A DNA stretch of 64,000 nt from positions 1 through 64,000 of the forward strand of contig JBHGBM010000002.1 of assembly GCA_041946965.1 (NCBI GenBank). The letters are read 5' to 3'. This document shows positions 1 through 7,385 of this stretch, in pieces. The notes below the pieces were generated by a model. The model was given only the letters and a program-made list of their open reading frames with translations. It ran no database searches and had not been told where the DNA came from. The stretch comes from JBHGBM01 sp041946965. Its GTDB lineage: Bacteria; Acidobacteriota; Terriglobia; Bryobacterales; Bryobacteraceae. Positions within the stretch are counted from its first letter, which is position 1. Each line of letters starts with the position of its first letter. The position numbers and the translations under genes are program-made.

Positions 1-816
1 TGGCACTGCACCACGATGCCGGTGGGGAAGTGCGTGATGCGCACGGCGGAGTCCGTCATGTTCACGTGCTGCCCGCCCGCTCCCGAGGAACGGAACGTGT
101 CGATGCGCAGGTCTTCCGGCCGTATATCGACCTTGATCTCCTCGTCGATCTGCGGGTACACGAACACGGAGGCGAAAGAGGTGTGCCGCCGCGCGTTGGC
201 GTCGAAGGGCGATATGCGCACCAGCCGGTGGACGCCGATCTCGGATTGCAGCAGCCCGTAGGCGTTGGCGCCGTTTACCTCGAAGGTCACCGACTTGATG
301 CCCGCGCCTTCACCCTCCAGCCGGTCGGTGATTACGGTGGGGTAGCGCTCGCGCTCGGCCCAGCGCAGGTACATGCGCAGGAGCATTTCGGCCCAATCCT
401 GGCTTTCCGTGCCGCCCGCGCCGGGGTGGATGGTGACGATGGCGCTGCGCGCGTCGTTCTCGCCGGAGAGCAGCATGGCGTTCTCCAGCCGCTCGACCTG
501 CTGCGAGTAGTTCTTCAGCTCGCGCTCGATGTCGCCGTTGACGTCCTCGCCCTCGCGCGCGAGCTCGAACAACGTGTCGAGATCGTCCGTCATGCCGGTG
601 ATTCGGCGGTCGTTCTCGATCGCCTCTTCCAGGCGTTTGCGCTCCTGCATCACCTTCTGGCTGCGTTCGGGCTGCGACCAGAAATCCGGGGCGCCGATCT
701 GCTCTTCGATTTTGGCTAATTTGGATTTTTGACTGGAGGCGTCAAAGATACCTCCGCACCGCGAGAGCCTGTTCGCGGAGGGGGGCGTATGCACGTTCGA
801 GTTCTTCGACTGTCAT
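1..816 (-). CDS. prfB: peptide chain release factor 2 (3' end outside window)
   Basis: RF2 recognises UGA and UAA stop codons and triggers peptidyl-tRNA hydrolysis at the ribosome. The ATG is at 816-814. The zero frame gives 24 codons ending RRYL, then an in-frame TGA at 744-742. After a +1 shift the reading continues to the window edge. The shifted frame carries the anticodon-like SPF tripeptide (nt 204-212, context RISPFDANARRHTSF) and the catalytic GGQ (nt 69-77, context SSGAGGQHVNMTDS). About 271 residues are visible; RF2 is usually about 365, so the last 90 or so lie beyond base 1. The gene starts one base after the stop of the upstream metallophosphoesterase, so the two are probably cotranscribed. 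Identification is very safe. Confidence 0.97.
741..755 (-). promoter_or_regulatory. prfB programmed +1 frameshift site
   Basis: On the minus strand an internal Shine-Dalgarno-like GGAGG (751-755) is followed after TAT by CTT TGA C (741-747). This matches the known bacterial RF2 autoregulation signal, including the 3-nt spacing between the SD and the slippery CTT. When RF2 is scarce, slow termination at UGA lets the ribosome slip +1 and make more RF2. Confidence 0.95.
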
Positions 817-817
817 C

Positions 818-1414
818 TCATTTCAATTCTAACAAATAGCCCTGCTTGCCTGCGTTTGCGGCGCGCGTCTTTCCGAGCATTTCCGTGACGCCGGCCGCCT
901 CGTGAATATGGCCGCAGAGGAAGTGTTCGGGCTGGTGGCGGTCGATGAACTCCCGCACCGCGGTGGAGCCGGCGTGCAGGCCGGCGCGGATACGGTCGAG
1001 CGCCGTGCCGTGCGGCGGCGCGTGGCAGACCAGCACCAGCGGCTTCAGTTTGGCGAACGGCGCGAGATGGCGGGCCATCTCGCGCTCGCTGTACTCGCCC
1101 GGCGTATCGAAGGGCGTGGGGCTGGAGTAGCCCAGCCCGGCGATGTGGCGCCCGGCGGCTTCGAAGCTGCGGCCGTGAAACGCGTTCAGCCCGAAGGTCT
1201 CGCAAAAGCGCGCCACCTCCGCCTCGGTTTCGTGGTTGCCGGGCAGCACCCAGACCTTGCCGGGACGCGAGGCCAGAATCTTCCCGCACAGATCCAATCC
1301 CCGCTGCCACGTCGCAAGGTCGCCGGCGGCGACGTAGTAATCCGCTTCGACGGCCATGGCCTTTTCGAGCGCCTGCAGGTCGTTGTGGATGTCGGAGAAC
1401 ACGAACAGCTTCAT
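818..1414 (-). CDS. metallophosphoesterase (calcineurin-like, YfcE/MJ0936 type)
   Basis: 198-residue single-domain phosphoesterase. The ordered metal-binding motifs are visible: DIH near residue 8, GDL near 32, GNHE near 60, CHAPPHG around 130 and GHIHE around 168. These are the dinuclear-metal ligands of the calcineurin-like fold. No signal peptide, so it is cytosolic; the natural substrate cannot be read from the sequence. It precedes prfB by one base and shares a promoter with it. Confidence 0.9.
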   Translation of the reverse strand: MKLFVFSDIHNDLQALEKAMAVEADYYVAAGDLATWQRGLDLCGKILASRPGKVWVLPGNHETEAEVARFCETFGLNAFHGRSFEAAGRHIAGLGYSSPTPFDTPGEYSEREMARHLAPFAKLKPLVLVCHAPPHGTALDRIRAGLHAGSTAVREFIDRHQPEHFLCGHIHEAAGVTEMLGKTRAANAGKQGYLLELK

Positions 1415-1431
1415 AGGAACGGACTTCAGCT

Positions 1432-1460
1432 ATTATGAGGCCGGCGCTCGGAGCTTTCAA
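1432..1460 (-). promoter_or_regulatory. sigma-70-type promoter of the phosphoesterase-prfB operon
   Basis: On the minus strand, TTGAAA (1455-1460) and CATAAT (1432-1437) are separated by exactly 17 nt. Each box differs from consensus at one position. The predicted transcript starts near 1425, only about 11 nt before the ATG at 1414. Confidence 0.65.
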
Positions 1461-1530
1461 TTCAAACCAGGAGGAGCAATGCCGGCGCCGGCCACGTTCC
1501 CGGCGCGACGTGGGGTAGCATGGAATTCTC

Positions 1531-4422
1531 ATGCGCATTCTCCATGCCGCCTGGCGCGACGGTGCTCTATGGTTGTGGGCTGAGACGTCCGAGGGGTTCG
1601 CCGCGCCCGGGGCCAAGAAAGAGTCTCGCAAGACGACCATACGGCTGCCCGCCGTAAAGGGCCGGCCCGTGCCTTCCTGCCCGTTGCTGGCCGACACGCC
1701 CGAGGGTGAGCCCGCGCTTGAAGACTTCGTGGTCCCGGCGGCGCCGCTCGGTCCCGCCCGCATGCTGGAATTGCTCGCGGACTGCCGCGACAAACAGGTG
1801 CTCGAACCCGGCGTGCTGGTGGGCGCCGATCTCGCGTACTGGACGAATGCCATGCGCTTCGCCGGAGCGCTGGTGGCGCGTGAACAGTTCCTGCCCGGTG
1901 TGGATGCGGAAGGGCGGCCGCGCTGGCGTGCGGTTTACCTGGGCGCCGACGCAGCGCGGTGCGAGAAACTCGCCGCCGCCATGCCCGCCGCGGCGCGCGC
2001 CATGTTGGACGGCGTCCCCGCGCGCCGTGTTCTCGGCGAATTTGTGGACACCGCCGCCGATCAACTGGTTCGGGCGGCCGCGCCCTTCCACCATCCGTGC
2101 CTCGACAGTCCGCACGACCGCTGGCTCGCCGGCCTGACCGCCGCCGATCCCCAGCCGGTTCAGGAACTCGCCACCGCCGTGCGCGAGTGGCAGGCGCCCG
2201 CGCTGGCCGATGCCGAGGCGCCCTTCCGGCTCGCGTTCCGCCTGGAAGAGCCGGGTGAGGACAACCGCGCGTGGAACGTAGGCTACTTCCTGCAAGGCAG
2301 CCGCGACCCGAGCCTACTGGTGCCCGCCGCCCAAGTGTGGAGCGCCAAACGCAACCGCGTGCTCAACGTGGCGGGCTTCAATCCGCGCGAGCACCTGCTG
2401 CGCGGCCTGGGACAGGCCTCTGGCATCGACCCGCACATCGAGGCCAGTCTGAAAGACGCCGCCCCGCACGGCTACGCCACCGACGCCGCCGGCGCCTTCC
2501 AGTTCCTCACCGGCGCGTCGGGCGCGCTGGAACAAGCCGGCTTCACCGTGCTGCTGCCTTCGTGGTGGACGCGCCGCGGCACAAAGCAACGCCTCAGCGC
2601 GCGCGCTTCGGTGAAATCTTCGTTCACAGGCTCCGGCGGGCTCAGCATGTCCGGCCTGGTGCAGTTCGAGTGGCAGATCGCGCTGGGCGGCGAGCCTCTG
2701 ACCGCCGCCGAATTGAAAGCGCTCGCGGATCTCAAGCAGCCGCTCGTCAAAGTGCGCGGGCAGTGGGTGCAGGTGACCGCCGACGACATCCGCGCCGCCG
2801 CGGAGTTCTGGAACAAGCGCTCCGGCCAGATGACGGTGCGGCAGGCGGTGCGAATCGCCATTGGGGCCGAGGACCAGGCAGGCGGGCTGCCGGTGGATGG
2901 CATTGCCGCCGAAGGCTGGATGGCCGAACTGCTCGATCAGCTCAACGGTTCCGCCGCGTTCGAACAACTGCCGCCCCCCGCCGGACTGAATGCCACTCTC
3001 CGCCCCTACCAGGCGCGCGGTTATGCGTGGCTCGCTTTCCTGCGGCGTTGCGGTCTTGGTGCCTGTCTGGCCGACGACATGGGCCTCGGCAAGACCATTC
3101 AGGCGCTCAGCCTGCTGGAGCGCGACCGCGAACTCGACGGCAAGCGGCCCGTGCTGCTGGTATGCCCGACTTCGGTGGTGGGCAACTGGCAGAAGGAAGC
3201 CGAGCGCTTCACCCCTGGCCTGAGCGTGATGGTGCACCACGGCGCCACGCGCGCCAGGGGCGAGACGTTCCGCTCCAAAGCCGCCGGCCACGCCATGGTA
3301 ATCTCCAGTTACGCGCTGCTGGCGCGCGATTTTGAAGCGCTGAAACGGGTGGACTGGCGCGGCGTGATCCTGGACGAGGCGCAGAACATCAAGAACCCCG
3401 AGACCCGCCAGGCCACCGCGGCGCGCGGCCTCAAATGCGATTTCCGCATCGCCCTTACGGGCACTCCGGTCGAGAACAACGTGGGCGACCTGTGGTCCAT
3501 CATGGAGTTTCTCAACCCCGGGTTCCTCGGCAGCCGCGCGGAATTCCGCAAGCGCTTCTTCCTGCCCATACAAAGCGGGGCCGATCCGGAAGCTCCCGCG
3601 CGGTTGAAGCGTCTGACGCGTCCCTTCATCCTGCGCCGCCTGAAAACCGACCGCGACATCATCAACGACTTGCCCGAGAAGCTCGAAATGCGGGTTTTCT
3701 GCAACCTGACGAAAGAGCAGGCCTCGCTCTACGCCGCGGTGGTGAAGGACGCCGAAGAAGCCATCGAGAGCGCCGACGGCATCCAGCGCAAGGGCGTGGT
3801 CCTGGCCACGCTTTCCAAGCTCAAGCAGGTGTGCAACCATCCGGCGCAGTTCCTGGGCGACGCCTCCGCCATTCCGGGCCGCTCCGGAAAACTTGCGCGG
3901 CTCACCGAGATGGTGGAGGAACTGCTCGCGGCGGGCGACCGGGCGCTGATCTTTTCGCAGTTCGCCGAAATGGGTGAGATCCTGCGTCGCCACCTTCAGG
4001 AGAGCTTCGGGCGCGAGACGCTGTTCCTGCACGGCGGCACGCCGAAGAAGCAGCGCGACCGCATGGTGGCCCGCTTTCAGTCCGGCGATGGGCCGCCGCT
4101 GTTCGTGCTTTCGCTGAAGGCCGGCGGCACGGGCCTGAACCTCACAGCGGCCAACCACGTGTTCCACTTCGACCGCTGGTGGAACCCCGCGGTGGAGAAC
4201 CAGGCCACCGACCGCGCTTTCCGCATCGGGCAAACGAAGAACGTGCAGGTGCACAAGTTCCTGTGCGTGGGCACGCTTGAGGAGCGCATCGACGAGATGA
4301 TCGAGCGCAAGAAAAGCATCGCTTCCGGCGTAATCGGGGCGGGCGAGGCCTGGCTCACCGAACTTTCCAACGCCGAACTGCGCGACCTGTTCGCGCTGCG
4401 CAAGGAGGCCGTGGCGGAATGA
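1531..4422 (+). CDS. SNF2-family DEAD/H helicase-like ATPase
   Basis: 963-residue Swi2/Snf2 ATPase that should translocate on double-stranded DNA. The N-terminal half (about residues 1-480) resembles the bacterial SNF2-associated region (DUF3670 type). The helicase core follows: Walker A in DDMGLGKTIQ near residue 515, DEAQ box near 615, TGTPVEN near 643, and the C-terminal lobe with LSLKAGGTGLNL and QATDRAFRIGQ near 891-901. It overlaps the next gene by ATGA, and SNF2 next to a SWIM zinc-finger protein is a recurrent bacterial pair. The ATG at 1531 is the first in frame, but it has only a poor ribosome site; a TAGCAT box lies 9 nt upstream. The cellular role (transcription, repair or phage defence) is unknown. 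Confidence 0.93.
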   Translation: MRILHAAWRDGALWLWAETSEGFAAPGAKKESRKTTIRLPAVKGRPVPSCPLLADTPEGEPALEDFVVPAAPLGPARMLELLADCRDKQVLEPGVLVGADLAYWTNAMRFAGALVAREQFLPGVDAEGRPRWRAVYLGADAARCEKLAAAMPAAARAMLDGVPARRVLGEFVDTAADQLVRAAAPFHHPCLDSPHDRWLAGLTAADPQPVQELATAVREWQAPALADAEAPFRLAFRLEEPGEDNRAWNVGYFLQGSRDPSLLVPAAQVWSAKRNRVLNVAGFNPREHLLRGLGQASGIDPHIEASLKDAAPHGYATDAAGAFQFLTGASGALEQAGFTVLLPSWWTRRGTKQRLSARASVKSSFTGSGGLSMSGLVQFEWQIALGGEPLTAAELKALADLKQPLVKVRGQWVQVTADDIRAAAEFWNKRSGQMTVRQAVRIAIGAEDQAGGLPVDGIAAEGWMAELLDQLNGSAAFEQLPPPAGLNATLRPYQARGYAWLAFLRRCGLGACLADDMGLGKTIQALSLLERDRELDGKRPVLLVCPTSVVGNWQKEAERFTPGLSVMVHHGATRARGETFRSKAAGHAMVISSYALLARDFEALKRVDWRGVILDEAQNIKNPETRQATAARGLKCDFRIALTGTPVENNVGDLWSIMEFLNPGFLGSRAEFRKRFFLPIQSGADPEAPARLKRLTRPFILRRLKTDRDIINDLPEKLEMRVFCNLTKEQASLYAAVVKDAEEAIESADGIQRKGVVLATLSKLKQVCNHPAQFLGDASAIPGRSGKLARLTEMVEELLAAGDRALIFSQFAEMGEILRRHLQESFGRETLFLHGGTPKKQRDRMVARFQSGDGPPLFVLSLKAGGTGLNLTAANHVFHFDRWWNPAVENQATDRAFRIGQTKNVQVHKFLCVGTLEERIDEMIERKKSIASGVIGAGEAWLTELSNAELRDLFALRKEAVAE

Positions 4423-5237
4423 GATACGACGATTGGGGCTGGTACAGGTACGCGCCCTCGGCGCCGCGGGCGGTGAAAGGCGGCATCCGCGCGCAGGGCC
4501 GCACGTTCGGAGAAAAGTGGTGGGGACGGCGCTGGGTGCAGGTTCTGGAGGGCTTCGGCATCGGCGCGCGGCTCCAGCGCGGGCGCCGTTACGCGCGCCA
4601 GGGCCAGGTGGTCTCGCTGGAAATCGGCAAAGGGCTAGTGGAGGCCGAAGTGCAAGGCTCGCGGCCCAAGCCTTATCACGTAACGATCCAGCTTACCCCG
4701 ATGAAGCCCGAGTGCTGGAAGCGGGCCGCCGCAGCCCTGAACCGGCAGGCCATCCACGCGGCCAAGCTGCTGGGAGGCGAGCTGCCGCCGGAGATCGAGA
4801 AGATCTTCGCCGAAGCCGGCGTGCCGCTTTTCCCGCAACGCTACAAGGACCTGGAGACGGACTGCTCCTGCCCGGACTGGTCGAATCCCTGCAAACACAT
4901 CGCGGCAGTGTACTACCTGCTGGGCGAGGAGTTCGACCGCGACCCGTTCCTGATTTTCAAACTGCGCGGGGTGGAGCGCGAGGACCTCATCGGCTCGGTG
5001 ACGCCCGCGGCGGGCAAGGTGGAGAAGCCGGAGCCGCTGCCGGCGGAACCGGAAAAATTCTGGAACGCGGGTCCGCTGCCCGGAGACCTTCTCGCCGGGG
5101 CGGAGACGCCCGCCGCCTCGGCGGCTCTGCTAAAGCGGCTGGGGCCGTTCCCCTTCTGGCGGGGCGCGTGCCGCTTGCAGGAGGCGCTGGAGCCCGTCTA
5201 CAAGGCCGCCTCGGAGAAGGCCGCGGATATCCTATGA
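4419..5237 (+). CDS. SWIM zinc-finger protein
   Basis: 272 residues. The SWIM motif is C149-S-C151-x6-C158-K-H160, the CxCxnCxH pattern that binds zinc and is linked to DNA or protein contacts. The N-terminus begins with aromatic and basic residues (DDWGWYRYAPS), typical of the bacterial partner proteins of SNF2 ATPases. It overlaps the SNF2 gene by 4 nt and the next dehydrogenase gene by 4 nt (ATGA at both ends), so translation is probably coupled. No catalytic domain is apparent. Confidence 0.88.
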   Translation: MRYDDWGWYRYAPSAPRAVKGGIRAQGRTFGEKWWGRRWVQVLEGFGIGARLQRGRRYARQGQVVSLEIGKGLVEAEVQGSRPKPYHVTIQLTPMKPECWKRAAAALNRQAIHAAKLLGGELPPEIEKIFAEAGVPLFPQRYKDLETDCSCPDWSNPCKHIAAVYYLLGEEFDRDPFLIFKLRGVEREDLIGSVTPAAGKVEKPEPLPAEPEKFWNAGPLPGDLLAGAETPAASAALLKRLGPFPFWRGACRLQEALEPVYKAASEKAADIL

Positions 5238-6178
5238 ACTGGCTGGTCATCGGAATCGGAGATATCACCACCAGGCGCGTGATCCCCGGAATCGTCGCGG
5301 AACCGCGCAGCCGGCTGTACGGCATCGTAACGCGCGATCCCGCCAAGGCCGCGCCCTACGGCGTGCCTGCGTGGATCGCGCTCGAAGATGCCCTTCGCGA
5401 GCCGGCCGTCGATGCCGTCTACGTGGCCACTCCGGTGTTCCTGCACGCCCCGCAGACCATCGCGGCGCTGCGCGCGGGCAAGCACGTGCTGTGCGAAAAG
5501 CCCATGGCGCTCAACTACGCCGAAGCCGCGGCCATGGTGGACGCCGCACGCGAGTGCGGGCGCACGCTGGGCGTGGCCTACTACCGCCGCATGTACCCCA
5601 AGCTGCAACGCGCCAAGGCGCTCATCGAGGGGGGCGCAATCGGCCGTCCAGTGCTGGGGGAGATCAACTGCCACGGCTGGTTCGACGGCACGGACCGCGA
5701 GCGCCAGTGGCTGATCGACCCCGCCATGGCCGGAGGGGGGCCGCTGTTCGATATCGCCTCGCACCGCATCGACGTGCTGAATTTCGTCTTCGGAAAACCC
5801 GCGGCCGCGAGTGCCCACCTTTCCAACGTCGTGCATCACTACGCCGTCGAGGACGCCGCCACCGTGCTGATCGAGTACGAGAACGGCGCGCGGGGCGTGG
5901 TGGACGTGCGCTGGCACAGCCGCGTACCGCGCGACGATTTCCGCATCATCGGCACAGACGGCGAGATGCAGCTTTCCCCGCTGAACGGGCCGCGCCTGGC
6001 GTGGCCCGGCGGCGAAGAGTTTCTGCGCCCGCACGACAACTTTCACTACCCCTGCATCGAGAATTTCACCTCCGCCGTACTGGAAGGAGCGCGCCTGTAC
6101 GCCTCCGGCGAATCTTCCCTGTGGACCGACTGGGTGACCGGACAGGCCCTGGCCCGCGCCGTGCGCGCGAACGCATGA
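5234..6178 (+). CDS. Gfo/Idh/MocA family NAD(P)-dependent oxidoreductase
   Basis: 314 residues. An N-terminal Rossmann fold (VIGIGDITTRRVIPG) is followed by ATPVFLH, the cofactor/catalytic motif CEKPMALN near residue 95, and a C-terminal alpha/beta domain with FDIASHRIDVLNF. The family oxidises or reduces sugars, inositols and related polyols; the substrate is unknown. No signal peptide, unlike several other members here. The ATG at 5234 overlaps the SWIM stop, and the stop overlaps the next permease start, so it probably acts on what that permease imports. Confidence 0.9.
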   Translation: MNWLVIGIGDITTRRVIPGIVAEPRSRLYGIVTRDPAKAAPYGVPAWIALEDALREPAVDAVYVATPVFLHAPQTIAALRAGKHVLCEKPMALNYAEAAAMVDAARECGRTLGVAYYRRMYPKLQRAKALIEGGAIGRPVLGEINCHGWFDGTDRERQWLIDPAMAGGGPLFDIASHRIDVLNFVFGKPAAASAHLSNVVHHYAVEDAATVLIEYENGARGVVDVRWHSRVPRDDFRIIGTDGEMQLSPLNGPRLAWPGGEEFLRPHDNFHYPCIENFTSAVLEGARLYASGESSLWTDWVTGQALARAVRANA

Positions 6179-7353
6179 AACTCCTCTCTCTCTGGCTGCC
6201 GACCGCGACCATGCTATTGGTTTCGCTGATCAGCTACATCGACCGCAACACGCTGGCGTTGCTGGCTCCCACCATCCTGAAAGAAACCGGGCTCACCGTG
6301 GAACAGTACGGCTACGTGATCTCCGCGTTCTCGGTCGCCTACACGGTGGCGAACCCGGTGTGGGGCGCGTGGCTCGACCGGCTGGGTGTGCGCTGGGGCA
6401 TGACGCTCGGCGTATCGCTGTGGACGCTGGCTTCGGCCGCGCACGCGCTGGCCTCCGGGCTGTTCAGCTTCGGCGCGGCGCGGGCGGCGCTCGGTTTCGG
6501 CGAGGGCGCCACCTTCCCCGGCGGCATGCGCACCGCGGTGCAGACGCTGCCGCCGGAAAAGCGCTCGCGCGGCATCGCGGTGGCCTACAGCGGCGGATCG
6601 CTCGGCGCCATCATCACGCCGCTGATCGTGACGCCCATCGCCCTGTGGTGGGGCTGGCGCGCGGCCTTCATTTTCACCGGGCTGATCGGCGCCGCGTGGC
6701 TGCTGCTCTGGCAACTGGTAAGCCGCCGGCCCGCGCTGCGCGGCCGGCCGCTGCGCGCGGATGCTTCCTCCGCCGCGCGGCCCGCCTTCACGGACGCACG
6801 CATCTGGAGCTTCATGTGCGCCTATGCCTGGGGTGCGCTGCCGCTGGCGCTCGTAATTTACGGCGGCGCCATCTTCCTGAACCGCGTGCTGGGCGCCTCG
6901 CAGGCCACCATCGGACGCGTGCTGTGGATTCCTCCGCTCGGATGGGAGATCGGCTATTTCTTCTGGGGTTACCTGGCGGACCGCGGGGCGGCTTCATTCC
7001 GCAACCTGCTGGCCGCCGCCATGTTGCTGGGCTTCCCGCTGGCTCTCGCGCCGTGGCTGCGATCCTTCGAGCTCGTGATGGCGCTGCTGTTCCTCTCCAT
7101 GTTCGCGGCCTCGGGCTTCATCATCCTGCCGGTGGCTTGGGCGGCGCGTGTTTACTCTTCCGGTTCCTCGGGTCTGATCGCTGGGCTGGGCGCGGGGGCG
7201 TGGTCCCTGATGGTTGCGGCGGTGATGCCGGTCTTCGGGCGCCTTTTCGATCTCAACCGCTTCGACGCCGGCTTCGCGCTGGCCGCCGCGTTCCCCGCCG
7301 CCGGCTTTCTCACCTGGGCGGTGGTCAACCACGGGCACAAAAAAAGCGCATGA
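6175..7353 (+). CDS. MFS transporter, ACS-like anion/sugar-acid symporter
   Basis: 392 residues with a 12-helix major facilitator pattern. The first helix ends in SYIDRNTLALLAP, characteristic of the anion:cation symporter group that carries hexuronates, glucarate and similar acids. The loop 2-3 signature WGAWLDRLGVRWG and GFGEGATFPGG in helix 4 are present. It starts by ATGA overlap with the dehydrogenase. The last codons (HKKSA) lie inside an intrinsic terminator that serves the convergent operon. Substrate unknown. Confidence 0.9.
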   Translation: MKLLSLWLPTATMLLVSLISYIDRNTLALLAPTILKETGLTVEQYGYVISAFSVAYTVANPVWGAWLDRLGVRWGMTLGVSLWTLASAAHALASGLFSFGAARAALGFGEGATFPGGMRTAVQTLPPEKRSRGIAVAYSGGSLGAIITPLIVTPIALWWGWRAAFIFTGLIGAAWLLLWQLVSRRPALRGRPLRADASSAARPAFTDARIWSFMCAYAWGALPLALVIYGGAIFLNRVLGASQATIGRVLWIPPLGWEIGYFFWGYLADRGAASFRNLLAAAMLLGFPLALAPWLRSFELVMALLFLSMFAASGFIILPVAWAARVYSSGSSGLIAGLGAGAWSLMVAAVMPVFGRLFDLNRFDAGFALAAAFPAAGFLTWAVVNHGHKKSA

Positions 7354-7377
7354 ACGCCCCCCGGGGCGTCCATGCGC
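7339..7377 (-). terminator. intrinsic terminator of the secreted-protein operon
   Basis: A 15-bp inverted repeat with one mismatch (7346-7360 with 7363-7377) and a 2-nt loop. On the minus strand it is followed by seven T (7339-7345). It begins 9 nt past the stop at 7386, so it terminates the minus-strand operon. Its T-tract and left arm are also the last codons of the permease gene on the plus strand. No T-tract follows in the plus direction. Confidence 0.85.
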
Positions 7378-7385
7378 GGTGATGG

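Noticed and set aside
30..719. Plus-strand open frame of 229 codons over prfB
   Set aside because: The minus strand reads as RF2 with SPF and GGQ motifs after the frameshift; the plus frame has no features.
2314..4254. Minus-strand open frame of about 646 codons inside the SNF2 gene
   Set aside because: Antisense shadow; the sense strand carries every helicase motif.
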